Position numbers and translations under genes: made by a program
In this document: in pieces, positions 9,136-18,567 of the stretch
Layout of the letters: each line of letters starts with the position of its first letter
How positions within the stretch are numbered: position 1 is the first letter of the stretch
Notes under the pieces: generated by a model
What the model was told of the DNA's origin: nothing
Database searches by the model: none
What the model saw: the letters and a program-made list of their open reading frames with translations, nothing else
Source of the DNA: CAYPNF01 sp964411985
GTDB lineage: Bacteria > Verrucomicrobiota > Verrucomicrobiia > Limisphaerales > J093
Assembly (NCBI GenBank): GCA_964411985.1
Contig: CAYPNF010000034.1
Location: 1 to 64,000, forward strand
Direction: 5' to 3'
DNA length: 64,000 nt

Positions 9136-12100
9136 TCAGGCCAACCATGGTCCGAGCCAGCGCTCGACCTCTTCCAGCGTCATGCCTTTCCTCCGGTGAT
9201 AGTCTTCCACTTGATCTCGTCCGATCTTTCCAACGGCGAAGTATTTCGATTCGGGGTGGCTGAAGTAGAAACCGCTTATGCTGCTGCCGGGCCACATGGC
9301 ACAACTCTCCGTGAGCCGAATCCCTGTCAGGTGCTCCACATCCAGCAAGCGCCAGAGGATTCTCTTTTCCGTGTGGTCTGGACACGCCGGATACCCGGGA
9401 GCAGGGCGGATTCCCCGGTAGTGCTCGTCAATCAACTGCTCCGGCGTCAGGTTTTCAGACTGGCCGTATCCCCACTCCCGTCGCACCTTCATATGCAGCC
9501 ATTCGGCGAACGCCTCCGCGAGTCGATCCGCGATCGCTTCGGCCAGGATAGCACTGTAGTCGTCGTGGTCTTTCTGGAAACGGTCGACCATGGCGCGCAG
9601 GCCGTGCCCACTGGTGACGGCGAAGGCCCCGACATAGTCCGGAATGTTGCGGCCACCCAGAGCATTCCCGGCTTTGGGTGCCACCCAATCCACCAGAGAA
9701 TGATAGGAACTACCCACCGGCTTCTGGGTTTGCTGTCGGAGGAAGTGCAGGCGGGTCAGGGGTTCAGTGCGGTTCTCATCACTGTAGACCTCGAGGTCGT
9801 CCCCCACGCGGTTGGCTGGGAAAAATCCGTACGCCCCTGACAAGGGAAGGAGACGCTGTGCGAGGATCTGCTGCAGCATCGACTGGGCATCGGCGAATAG
9901 TTTACTTGCCTGTTCCCCATACTTCTCGTGTTGAAGGATGGAGGGATAACGTCCGCGCAACTCCCAGGCGTGGAAGAACGGGGACCAGTCGATCAAGGGA
10001 AGGAGATCTTCCAACTCCACCACTTGCGAGGGGACTTTGGATCGAGTTGCCTGGAGGGTGGAAGATGAGGCGACCTGCCTGACCCCGAGAAACTCAGGTT
10101 TGGGAGGCGTGTAGTTGTCCCAGTTGACCCGTGGAGCCATCGTGCGGGCCTCCGCCAGCGGAAGTAACTTGACCTCGCTTTGCTGGTGCTGAGTTCGGAG
10201 CTTCTGCTGTGTCTCCCTCGTTTGATTGGCGAACGCCTCTCTCTGCCCTTGGCTGAGCAGAGCGCTGGCGACTGGCACGACTCGGCTGGCGTCCAAGACG
10301 TGCACCACAGGATGCTTGTAAACCGGAGCGATCTTCACAGCGGTGTGCGCGGCGCTGGTGGTGGCCCCGCCGATCAACAGGGGGATGGCAAACCCCTCGC
10401 GATCCAGTTCCTTGGCCACATGGACCATCTCGTCGAGTGACGGGGTGATCAGTCCGCTGAGGCCGATCATATCCACGCCCTGCTCCTTTGCCGTGCTCAG
10501 GATCTTCTCGGCAGGCACCATGACCCCGAGGTCCAAAACTTCATAGTTGTTGCAGCTGAGCACCACTCCAACGATGTTCTTGCCGATATCGTGAACATCG
10601 CCTTTGACCGTTGCCAACAGGATTTTGCCACGCTTCGCCGAATGGGGATTCGCCGCCCGATCGGCTTCCATATGGGGTAGTAGCCACGCCACCGACTTCT
10701 TCATCACACGCGCGCTTTTGACCACCTGGGGAAGGAACATCTTGCCGCTGCCGAACAGATCTCCCACCACATTCATGCCTTTCATCAAAGGCCCCTCGAT
10801 CACCGCCAGCCCCGTCCCGTACTTGGCCAGCGCTTCGCTTGTGTCCTGGTCGACGTGGTCCGCGATTCCTTTGACTAGCGCGTAGGATAGGCGCTCTTCG
10901 ACGGGCAGGCTGCGCCATGCTTGTTCTGCGGCGGAGTCTGTCTTCTGTTCGCCCTTGTAGTTTTCAGCGAAGCGTACTAAGCGCTCGGTGGCATCGGAAC
11001 GCCTGTTCAGCAGCACATCCTCCACCCGTTCCAGCAGATCCTTGGGAATGTCTTCGTATACCCCGAGCATGCCCGCGTTGACAATCCCCATGTCCAGTCC
11101 CGCGCGTATCGCATGATAGAGAAACACACTGTGCATGGCTTCGCGCACCGGATTGTTACCTCGGAAGCTGAAGGAAACATTGCTGATCCCTCCACTGACC
11201 TTGGCCCGCGGGAGGTTCTGCTTGATCCAACGTGTGGCCTCGATGAAGTCAACCGCGTAGTTGTTGTGCTCCTCCATGCCCGTGGCCACCGTGAGGACGT
11301 TCGGATCGAAGATGATGTCCTGCGGCGGGAAACCCACCGTCTTGGTGAGGATGCGGTAGCAACGCTCGCAGACCTCGATGCGGCGGGCGTAGGTGTCCGC
11401 TTGGCCCTTCTCATCGAACGCCATGACGACCACGGCCGCCCCGTACTGTCTTATTAGTCGCGCCTGCTGAATGAACTTGGCCTCTCCCTCCTTGAGACTG
11501 ATGGAATTGACAACACCCTTGCCTTGGAGGCATTGCAGACCGAACTCAAGCACGGTCCACTTGGACGAGTCGACCATCACTGGTACACGGGCAATTTCAG
11601 GCTCGGAGGCGATCAGGTTCAGGAAATGCACCATCGCCTTCTCTGAATCAAGCATCCCTTCGTCCAGATTGATATCAATGATCTGTGCACCATTCTCGAC
11701 CTGCTGCCGGGCGATCAGAAGGGCCTCATCGTACTTTCCAGTGAGGATCAGCTTTGCGAACTTGGGTGAACCAGCCACATTGGTGCGCTCCCCGATGTTC
11801 ACGAAGTTCGATTCTGGACGGACGGTCAGGGCTTCAAGCCCGCTCAACCTCAGGTACGGCTCCACCGAGGGAATCGTTCGCGGAGCGGAGGCGCGAACGG
11901 CCTGGGCGATCGCATGGATGTGATCCGGGGTGGACCCGCAGCAGCCGCCCACGATATTGAGCCAACCGTTCCGCGCGAATTCTCCCAAATCCTCCGCCAT
12001 GGTCTCAGGGGTCTCGTCGAACCCACCGAAGGCATTCGGAAGTCCTGCATTGGGATGGCAGCTGATGTGGACGGGCGCAAGTCCCGAGAGTTCCTCCAGA

Positions 12101-12900
12101 TAGGGGCGCATTTGTTTGGCCCCCAACGCGCAGTTGATGCCAACGCTTACCAGGTTGGCGTGTGACACGGAATTCCAGAACGCTTCGACCGTTTGGCCAG
12201 AGAGGGTTCGTCCGCTGCGGTCGGTGATGGTGAAAGAAAGCATCAAGGGGACTTTGCGTCCGGCTTCTTCCATCGCGCGATCGATGGCGATCAGCGCTGC
12301 CTTGCAGTTCAAGGTGTCGAACACGGTTTCCACCAGCAGCAGATCGACTCCGCCTTCCAGGAGAGCCTTGGTCTGGGCATGGTACCCAGCCAGGAGTTGG
12401 CTGAAATGAACCGCGCGGAAAGCGGGATTGTTGACATCGGGCGATAGGGAAGCCGTCTTACTCGTGGGACCCAATGCGCCGGCCACAAAGCATCTGCGCT
12501 GCGGGTTCTGGGCCTCTACCGAGGCTGCGGCCCGTCTCGCAATCCGGGCTGCCTCGAAGTTCACCTCGTGGACTAGTGACTCCATCCCATAGTCAGCGAG
12601 CGAAATGGCGGTGGAATTGAAGGTGTTGGTCTCCACTATGTCAGCCCCCGCGAGCAGGTACTGGCGATGAATGTCCTCGATGAGGGCCGGTTGGGTGAGG
12701 CAGAGCAGATCGTTGTTGCCGCGCAGGGACTTTTCCCAGCCTTGGAACCGCGAACCACGATACGCCGCCTCGTCCAGCTTCTGCGCCTGGATCATGGTTC
12801 CCATCGCGCCGTCCAGGATGAGGATGCGTTGCTGGAGAAGCTGGCTTAGAGCATCGGCCGCAGTGGTTTTCACGGGTTGTTTTGCAGACAAAGTATTCAA
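9136..12900 (-). CDS. metH: Cobalamin-dependent methionine synthase
   Basis: MetH transfers the methyl group of 5-methyltetrahydrofolate to homocysteine through methylcobalamin. The 1254-residue protein has all four modules in order. The homocysteine domain carries the zinc ligands (VGINCALG and GGCCGSTPDH). The pterin domain starts at FVNIGERTNVAGSPKF. The cobalamin domain has the His-ligand motif DVHDIGKN near residue 770. The AdoMet reactivation domain carries RPAPGYPACPDHTEK near the C-terminus. Length matches the E. coli enzyme (1227). The ATG at 12898-12900 fits the domain start. The reactivation domain is intact, so the enzyme should be self-sufficient given a reductase. Confidence 0.97.
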   Translation of the reverse strand: MNTLSAKQPVKTTAADALSQLLQQRILILDGAMGTMIQAQKLDEAAYRGSRFQGWEKSLRGNNDLLCLTQPALIEDIHRQYLLAGADIVETNTFNSTAISLADYGMESLVHEVNFEAARIARRAAASVEAQNPQRRCFVAGALGPTSKTASLSPDVNNPAFRAVHFSQLLAGYHAQTKALLEGGVDLLLVETVFDTLNCKAALIAIDRAMEEAGRKVPLMLSFTITDRSGRTLSGQTVEAFWNSVSHANLVSVGINCALGAKQMRPYLEELSGLAPVHISCHPNAGLPNAFGGFDETPETMAEDLGEFARNGWLNIVGGCCGSTPDHIHAIAQAVRASAPRTIPSVEPYLRLSGLEALTVRPESNFVNIGERTNVAGSPKFAKLILTGKYDEALLIARQQVENGAQIIDINLDEGMLDSEKAMVHFLNLIASEPEIARVPVMVDSSKWTVLEFGLQCLQGKGVVNSISLKEGEAKFIQQARLIRQYGAAVVVMAFDEKGQADTYARRIEVCERCYRILTKTVGFPPQDIIFDPNVLTVATGMEEHNNYAVDFIEATRWIKQNLPRAKVSGGISNVSFSFRGNNPVREAMHSVFLYHAIRAGLDMGIVNAGMLGVYEDIPKDLLERVEDVLLNRRSDATERLVRFAENYKGEQKTDSAAEQAWRSLPVEERLSYALVKGIADHVDQDTSEALAKYGTGLAVIEGPLMKGMNVVGDLFGSGKMFLPQVVKSARVMKKSVAWLLPHMEADRAANPHSAKRGKILLATVKGDVHDIGKNIVGVVLSCNNYEVLDLGVMVPAEKILSTAKEQGVDMIGLSGLITPSLDEMVHVAKELDREGFAIPLLIGGATTSAAHTAVKIAPVYKHPVVHVLDASRVVPVASALLSQGQREAFANQTRETQQKLRTQHQQSEVKLLPLAEARTMAPRVNWDNYTPPKPEFLGVRQVASSSTLQATRSKVPSQVVELEDLLPLIDWSPFFHAWELRGRYPSILQHEKYGEQASKLFADAQSMLQQILAQRLLPLSGAYGFFPANRVGDDLEVYSDENRTEPLTRLHFLRQQTQKPVGSSYHSLVDWVAPKAGNALGGRNIPDYVGAFAVTSGHGLRAMVDRFQKDHDDYSAILAEAIADRLAEAFAEWLHMKVRREWGYGQSENLTPEQLIDEHYRGIRPAPGYPACPDHTEKRILWRLLDVEHLTGIRLTESCAMWPGSSISGFYFSHPESKYFAVGKIGRDQVEDYHRRKGMTLEEVERWLGPWLA

Positions 12901-12991
12901 GTTTTAACTCAGTGGACCTTGGAGATCTTAGGCTCGGGGTCCCACCGACGATGAGAAACATACCTGGTCTGAGTGGATGTTCAATCTAAAA

Positions 12992-13023
12992 ATCAACGTA
13001 TCGTGATGTATAGATATGTTGAT
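12992..13023. promoter_or_regulatory. Inverted repeat upstream of metH, candidate methionine-cycle operator
   Basis: ATCAACGTATC, a 10-base spacer and GATATGTTGAT form an 11-bp inverted repeat with one mismatch, centred about 107 bases upstream of the metH start. The rest of the 311-base gap 12901-13211 shows no gene. In many bacteria metH is controlled either by a riboswitch or by an ArsR-type SAH-responsive repressor that binds AT-rich palindromes with GATA/TATC cores. I saw no SAH or B12 riboswitch signature here, so a protein operator is the better guess. The regulator is not in the window. Confidence 0.45.
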
Positions 13024-13211
13024 TGGCGGCCCTTATCGGTTTCGATTCGCATTCGCAGGGGAGAGGTCACCACGCCTATGGCAGAAGCTGCTCTGGTCGA
13101 AAGGGATAGAACACCGACACGTCTCAGTATCGGAAAACATCAGTTCACCATTCCGGGAGGACATCCCTTCAGGGCCTGGGGCACGGTGTTTCGGAAATCG
13201 AAGTTGCCTGG

Positions 13212-14111
13212 TCAGGCCGGGCGCACTTTGGCCATCCGGTCCAGGCTGTCATCGACCTGCTCCGTATTTAGCATACCAATGGTGATCGCATCCACAAGCT
13301 GGTTGCTGAACACGTACTGCAACGACGCGTCTTTTTCCTCGGGCTTTACAAGTTTCCCCGCCCCGAAGATCTTCATTCCCACGACCGCTTTACCGTTCTT
13401 GCGGGCAGTTTTCAGCACCTCGCTGACTTCTTCCACCGTTCCATCCATCGAATAGTCAGGCCCCCCCTTGTGGTTGATCCGAGCGAAGATGACATCAATC
13501 CAGGGATGGGTGGCGGCAACCTTGAGTGCTCCAAAATCATGACAGGAAACGCCGACGGCCCGAACCGCGCCTTTCTGTTTCATTGCCGACAGTTCATCGC
13601 GCACTTTTTCGTAGGTCTCGGTCCACTTGGAATCCGTCGCGCAGTGAATCAGGCAGATATCCAAGACATCGGTTCCCAACTCCTTGCGGAAGCGGTCCAC
13701 TTCGGCGACCGCGCCGCCTGAGGGAGCGACCCAGCTTTCCTTTCGGACCCAGATTTTGCTGAGCAGAACGTACTTGTCGCGGGGGAGGTTCTTGATCGTA
13801 TCTTTGACAAAAGGGTGAGTGCCATACAGATCCGCCATGTCAATGAACCGTATGCCTTGATCCAAGCCATGACGTAGCAGCCGGTCAAAGGCCGCTTGCC
13901 CCATCCGGGTGTGATCAGACTGGCGAGCCGAACCATTGAAGCCGGTGCCCTGGGCAAGACGCGAGACCTTGATGCCGGTATTACCAAGGTTCACAATGTC
14001 CGAACCTTTGAAACTCGTGGAAGCCGCTGCAACTGCGGTCCCAAGGAATGTTGTTCCCACCCCCGCGACAGCGGCGGCGCGCAAAAACTCCCGTCGATTC
14101 AGACTCTGCAT
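13212..14111 (-). CDS. Tat-exported aldo/keto reductase family oxidoreductase
   Basis: The 299-residue protein starts with a twin-arginine signal (NRREFLRAAAVAG, then a hydrophobic stretch to about residue 30), so it should be exported folded. The mature part is an aldo/keto reductase barrel. The catalytic tetrad is visible: Asp in FIDMADLYGTH, Tyr in the same motif, Lys in VLLSKIW and His in CLIHCAT. The C-terminal NADPH site is less clear. Tat-signal AKRs are frequent in Verrucomicrobiota and Planctomycetota, where substrates are mostly unknown. The gene stands alone, 311 bases upstream of metH on the same strand. Confidence 0.88.
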   Translation of the reverse strand: MQSLNRREFLRAAAVAGVGTTFLGTAVAAASTSFKGSDIVNLGNTGIKVSRLAQGTGFNGSARQSDHTRMGQAAFDRLLRHGLDQGIRFIDMADLYGTHPFVKDTIKNLPRDKYVLLSKIWVRKESWVAPSGGAVAEVDRFRKELGTDVLDICLIHCATDSKWTETYEKVRDELSAMKQKGAVRAVGVSCHDFGALKVAATHPWIDVIFARINHKGGPDYSMDGTVEEVSEVLKTARKNGKAVVGMKIFGAGKLVKPEEKDASLQYVFSNQLVDAITIGMLNTEQVDDSLDRMAKVRPA

Positions 14112-14248
14112 AGGATCTGTCCTAGTTTGTTCGTTTCGTTTCAGTACGAGTGACTTCCGGCTACGCTAGGCTAACCTGAGTCCGAGCCACCAGCAACCCG
14201 AAATTCCATGCCAACCGTGGGGTATGGAGGCTAATTTGAGTTGGTGGT

Positions 14249-14264
14249 TGGCATAAATAGTGCT
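14249..14264 (+). promoter_or_regulatory. Sigma54-type -24/-12 promoter candidate
   Basis: TGGCATAAATAGTGCT matches the sigma54 consensus with GG at 14250-14251 and GC at 14262-14263, exactly 10 bases apart. Transcription would start at about 14275, next to the ATG of the following small gene, so the message would be leaderless. The window also encodes an NtrC-type sigma54 activator at 20584-22002. A chance match is possible. Confidence 0.4.
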
Positions 14265-14275
14265 TAATTTCATTC

Positions 14276-14518
14276 ATGTCCCTTACACTCCGATGCGTAT
14301 GTGGTGAACCTGCAGAAGGGTACTTTTACCCAGCCGGGGAAGATGTTGTGCAATGGCACGATGCTGAAACCACCCTCGAAGCTGTTCGTTGTGGACAGTG
14401 TGGCCGGGACTGGTGGCTTTTCACCAATTCGGAGACGCGGATGACTCGTTTGGAAAGCAGATCGCTTGAGGGTCGGTTTCGGCCTTGGGAGCAGACCGAG
14501 GAGGCTGTTCTCGCCTGA
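14276..14518 (+). CDS. Small Cys-rich protein, function unknown
   Basis: This 80-residue protein has two Cys pairs, RCVCG near residue 7 and CGQCG near residue 40, spaced like a zinc ribbon. A Trp/Asp-rich centre (DVVQWHDAE and RDWWLF) lies between and after them. I do not recognise a family. It sits alone between the aldo/keto reductase (divergent) and the methyltransferase (convergent), behind the sigma54-like site. No Shine-Dalgarno sequence is visible, consistent with leaderless translation if the promoter is real. Metal binding is inferred from the Cys pattern only. Confidence 0.55.
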   Translation: MSLTLRCVCGEPAEGYFYPAGEDVVQWHDAETTLEAVRCGQCGRDWWLFTNSETRMTRLESRSLEGRFRPWEQTEEAVLA

Positions 14519-14619
14519 GAGCATGGCTGGGCACAGCCTAAAAGAAGGCTGCCGTTCCGTTATCCTGGCGCAAACCAGCAACTCTCGTCCAGAGCCGCTC
14601 GCCATCTTCCCAAAACGGT

Positions 14620-15645
14620 TCAGGCCTGTCCGATTGATGGCTTGTCCGCCAGGATGAGCGGCGAAACCGCAGGCACCTTGAGCAAACGGGGATTCTCGAA
14701 ACCCGCTTCTCGCAGCCATTGGCTGATCTCCATGAAAGTATAGGTGTCGCCTTCCTCGGTATTGACCAGCATGTTGACGGCAAAGAGCAGGGGTTCTGCG
14801 GGCCCCTTTCGGTCCTCGTCCGGGACCCATTCCTGAATGGCAATCACTCCTCCTGGAGCCAGGGAGGCGTAGGTCTTTTGGAGGAGCAGCTGGATACGGG
14901 ATGGACCTTCACTGTGGAGTATATGCCCCAGGGTTGCGATGAGGTGGTCTTTTCCGAAGTCGGCTTCATAGAAATCCCCCGCAGAAGTGGTCAGGCGATC
15001 GGCAAGACCGTGTTTTGCAGCCATCTTACGGGTGATTTCCAGGACTTCTGGCCAGTCCACCGCGTGAATACGGAGAAGCGGTGAGAGGTGTGCCAGCGAG
15101 ATGCCCCAGACCCCGGAGCCAGCCCCCACGTCGAGCAGGGTGGCTGATGACTTGATCTCCTCTACTCGGAGGTGCTTGCCCAAGGCTACTGCTGCGGCGA
15201 GGTTGACCGGGAACAGAGACTCCACAAAGGCGGCGAAGTGACGTGCACCGTCATCCTCTTTGTTCGTGGCACGCGCACATTGTCCTGTGCGCACGACCTT
15301 CTCCAGCTGCATCCACTGCGGAACCAATTGGGCGCGATGGTGGTGGAAGAAGAGGCCGCGGTAATCAGGTTTGGTGGAGACGAGAAAGGCTTCGCTTTCT
15401 TGCGTTAGGGTGTAGGATTCTCCCTCCCTTCCGAGCAACCTCAAGCCTACCAAGGCGTTCATGAGTGCCTTCATTCCCCGCAAGGAGCAGGTGCAGGCGA
15501 GGGCGGTCTGCGGCAGGGTCATGGGACCCCGGGCGAGGGCATCGAAAAGCCCAACCTTCAGGGCGGCTTCAATGATCATGGTGGGTGCGTATCCCCACGC
15601 AAATTGCATTATCCGGGCTGGAGTAACAGGTTCAGGCTGTGTCAT
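14620..15645 (-). CDS. SAM-dependent O-methyltransferase (acetylserotonin/hydroxyneurosporene type)
   Basis: This 341-residue class I methyltransferase has an N-terminal winged-helix dimerisation domain (ALKVGLFDALARGPMTLPQ). The catalytic domain has the SAM loop LLDVGAGSGVWG near residue 170 and DWPEVLE after the second strand. The C-terminal GHILHSEGP and GGVIAIQEWVPDED are typical of the plant-type O-methyltransferase family. The frame continues to a TTG at 15735 that overlaps the stop of the upstream fusion gene (TTGA), but homology starts at the ATG at 15643-15645, which I prefer. Tight spacing to the glycosyltransferase suggests one operon that makes or decorates an unknown small molecule or glycan. 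The substrate is unknown. Confidence 0.85.
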   Translation of the reverse strand: MTQPEPVTPARIMQFAWGYAPTMIIEAALKVGLFDALARGPMTLPQTALACTCSLRGMKALMNALVGLRLLGREGESYTLTQESEAFLVSTKPDYRGLFFHHHRAQLVPQWMQLEKVVRTGQCARATNKEDDGARHFAAFVESLFPVNLAAAVALGKHLRVEEIKSSATLLDVGAGSGVWGISLAHLSPLLRIHAVDWPEVLEITRKMAAKHGLADRLTTSAGDFYEADFGKDHLIATLGHILHSEGPSRIQLLLQKTYASLAPGGVIAIQEWVPDEDRKGPAEPLLFAVNMLVNTEEGDTYTFMEISQWLREAGFENPRLLKVPAVSPLILADKPSIGQA

Positions 15646-15731
15646 GGAGTTGGGCAGTTGTTCGAAATCGGGTGTCGTGTGGCTGTGACACGGCCCACCT
15701 GGCAAGTTAGACGTTTCTGGAACGAATTTCT

Positions 15732-18470
15732 TCAAATCGGATTCGAAGAGCTTCCTGGGCTGGCCGGTCCTTGGGGATCGGTGGCCACTCCGGTCGGTTG
15801 CCAGCTTTCGTCGGCAGGAGCCCGGCCGGCTTTGGTGAGCCCCTCGTGTTCAGCGACCCCGTCCAGGAAGACTCCGACCAAGCGGACCAGTGTCTCTTGC
15901 TGGCGCTTCCAGTACCAGAAGAGAAGGGGAAGGGTGATGAGCAACAGCCAGACCCACGGTGTTCTTTGTTGCAGGAGGCCGATGGACAGGAGTTGCAGAG
16001 CCAGGAGGGTCCCAAACGCGGTTCGCCCTGCCAGAGTGCTTGCCCCGCGCAACCGACACCTCACCATGCGATTGGTCTCGCCTCGTTCCTCCGAGACTGT
16101 CGTGATCTGTAGCCGGGTAAACCGGTCCCCATAAACCTCGAAGTCGAACCCACCCCACCCGGGGTCCGTCCGATGACTCCACCCCTTCTCCGCGAGCATC
16201 TCGAGGGTTCGCTCGAGGAACTGGGTCCTGGCGTAGCCGTAAGGGGCGCAGTAACTCATCTCGCTCGGAGGGTTCCCCTTCTGTTCCCGACTCAGGGACT
16301 CGAGGTTTTCCTGGGAGGCTAGACGGCGAAGCGGTCGCAGAATCCGACCGCGGTAGCGCGACCAACCCCGACTGACAGGTTGGAGAGCGAAAAGCAGCGA
16401 GACAAGCGGTCTGGACCAGAAACGCTGCTGCGTTCTCGGGATCTGGGCCTGCCAACCTGCCGCAATGCAGACAGTCACGGAACAGAGGATGCTGACGAGA
16501 GCGAGAGGGGTCAGTCCGGGGAGGATCACGGCTAGTAAGGCGAGAGGGAGACAGACCAGTACGTAGTACTCCAAGCTAGTGACCAGCATCAGAGTCTGGG
16601 ACGGTTGGGCCGTGTACAAAGTCTGGAACAGGCCATTTCCGAAAAGCCCCCGGTAAATGATCGGTGGGCGCATCAGGAGCCCGGCGTTGGTTTGGCTGTA
16701 AATCCTGCCACGCCAGATGCTGCCACCGAAGGGGTTGAAATACTCCGGATGTTTCCGTTCCAGCAGCGCCTCGGCTTCGCCATACCCGCTCTGCTGGCGC
16801 AGGTAGGTGGCTATCGTGGATCTTCGGTAGTGCCACACGAAACCGGCCGGAGAAAAACCAAGCTGATAGCCGTGCTGTTGCAGGCGCCAGCAGAGGTCCA
16901 CGTCATCCCCCGCCAGACGAAAAACCGGGTCGAAACACCCGATCTCCACCAGTGCCCATCGCCAGAAAGCCATGTTGCACCCGGGTATGTGCTCGGCGAT
17001 CCGGTCCGACAGCATGACATGGGCGGGGCCACCCGGTGAGACCATGACACACGCAGCGACCCAAGAATCCTCGGGAGGCAGAAAATTGTGCCCTCCGATG
17101 CCCGCAAACCTGCTTCCAACCAAATCGGAGACCAAGTAATACAGCCAGTCCTCGTCCGCCCGGCAGTCGGCGTCGGTGAATGCCACGATCTCCCCCGTTG
17201 CGGCCTCGATTCCAGTGTTTCGTGCAGAGGATAGGCCCAGGTTGGGCTGCGAAAGGTAGCGAACCTGAGGAAACTGAGCGGCAAGCTGGGGTGTGTCATC
17301 CGTAGATCCGTCATCAACCAGGATCACTTCGTAGTCCGGATAACGGAGGTTCTGGAGCGACTCCAGACAGGCCTGTAAAGTGCGGGAACCATTATAGCAG
17401 GCGACGACAACAGACACTCTGGGGTGGCGCGCAGGCGGGTAGTAGGGGGCTTCCCGGAAACGCCCTTGTACGGTCTCGAACGCGAGTTTGCTCCTGCGAT
17501 GACGATCCGTCAGGCCGAAGGCCCAGTCTTCAATCAGGCGCCCCTTCCGGAACCATTCGTCCGTAAAGGTGTAGACGATCGCCCCGGCGGCACCGGCGCG
17601 AAACGTGGTCTCAATCTTCCACGAGAGAACCTCCGCTTGCCGCGCCTCCCCCTCACGAAGAGAGTCCATCCCGAATTCCCCCAGCACGAGAGGCTTGCTG
17701 TCCGCGATCATTTGGAGACGGGACAGGTAATTCCGGAAGGCCTTTGGGTGGTGCAAGTAGACGTTAAAGCAAAGGAAATCAATCCCTCGTGCCCGCAAAA
17801 ACTCCGTCGGAGGGTAGTTGGCGAAGGTGCATAGACAACGCGGATCCTCAGTCTTTGCTATCAGCACCAACTCGTCCAGGAAGGCTTCCACTTTGCGTGC
17901 GCCTGCCCATCGAACCACATCTGGAGGGATCTCGTTGGCAACACTATACGCGAAAACCGCTGGATGTCCTCGGCAAGCCGCTACCGTTGACCTTACCGCC
18001 TCTCGCGCGGGTCGCTGCGTCTCCTCCGAGTCGAGGAAACAGACCTCGCTGTGCCATGGGATATCAATCAGCACGAGGAGCGTGAATTCGGCTGCGAGGT
18101 CAAGAAACCATAGGGGCGGGGCACAGTAAATACGTAGCAGGTTCGCTCCCAAGCTCTTGATTAGCTGAAAATCAGCTCGCGTCGTGGCAGGATCTCGGAA
18201 GAGCAGGCCGTCCTGACCGGGAGGAAACGGCCCATAGGCCACCCCTTTGGGGAAGAACTTGCGACCCCGCAGGCGAAAAAACTTCCCATCCACAGTCGCC
18301 TGTGGGCGGTCTGTAACTGAGATACCCATCATCTGTTCGACGCCAGTCGCGTCGTCGTTAGTCGACCGATGTCTGGCTCGGCGCCCCTCTGTTGTGCTCT
18401 GAGAATTGTTGGCTGGCAAGGTCTTGCTGCGAAAAAGAAACGGAACGAGTGAGTTCAGAGGTCCAGGCAT
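15732..18470 (-). CDS. Fusion of a clan-A glycoside hydrolase-like domain with a family 2 glycosyltransferase
   Basis: About 912 residues. Residues 45-330 form a TIM-barrel glycosidase-like domain. Both catalytic acids of clan A can be proposed: Glu in YSVANEIPPD near residue 178 as acid/base and Glu in VLGEFGMDS near 262 as nucleophile. From about residue 350 a GT2 domain starts (RVSVVVACYNGSRTLQAC, then ILVDDGSTDDT), with the DxD-like AFTDADCRADEDW and GDDVDLCWR. Hydrophobic segments near 610-660 and 800-840 anchor the protein in the inner membrane. The frame extends to 18605, but that would overlap the divergent acs gene. The ATG at 18468-18470 follows TTGGAG and is preferred. A protein that both cuts and extends glycan could remodel exopolysaccharide, but this is inferred. 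Confidence 0.85.
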   Translation of the reverse strand: MPGPLNSLVPFLFRSKTLPANNSQSTTEGRRARHRSTNDDATGVEQMMGISVTDRPQATVDGKFFRLRGRKFFPKGVAYGPFPPGQDGLLFRDPATTRADFQLIKSLGANLLRIYCAPPLWFLDLAAEFTLLVLIDIPWHSEVCFLDSEETQRPAREAVRSTVAACRGHPAVFAYSVANEIPPDVVRWAGARKVEAFLDELVLIAKTEDPRCLCTFANYPPTEFLRARGIDFLCFNVYLHHPKAFRNYLSRLQMIADSKPLVLGEFGMDSLREGEARQAEVLSWKIETTFRAGAAGAIVYTFTDEWFRKGRLIEDWAFGLTDRHRRSKLAFETVQGRFREAPYYPPARHPRVSVVVACYNGSRTLQACLESLQNLRYPDYEVILVDDGSTDDTPQLAAQFPQVRYLSQPNLGLSSARNTGIEAATGEIVAFTDADCRADEDWLYYLVSDLVGSRFAGIGGHNFLPPEDSWVAACVMVSPGGPAHVMLSDRIAEHIPGCNMAFWRWALVEIGCFDPVFRLAGDDVDLCWRLQQHGYQLGFSPAGFVWHYRRSTIATYLRQQSGYGEAEALLERKHPEYFNPFGGSIWRGRIYSQTNAGLLMRPPIIYRGLFGNGLFQTLYTAQPSQTLMLVTSLEYYVLVCLPLALLAVILPGLTPLALVSILCSVTVCIAAGWQAQIPRTQQRFWSRPLVSLLFALQPVSRGWSRYRGRILRPLRRLASQENLESLSREQKGNPPSEMSYCAPYGYARTQFLERTLEMLAEKGWSHRTDPGWGGFDFEVYGDRFTRLQITTVSEERGETNRMVRCRLRGASTLAGRTAFGTLLALQLLSIGLLQQRTPWVWLLLITLPLLFWYWKRQQETLVRLVGVFLDGVAEHEGLTKAGRAPADESWQPTGVATDPQGPASPGSSSNPI

Positions 18471-18567
18471 GAGCTCCAACCGTTTTCGTTCATCGACGCG
18501 AGAGGGAATCGGTTGACGCACGACATTCTTGCGATAAGTTAGTCGAACGATCGCCAGTACGTTAACT

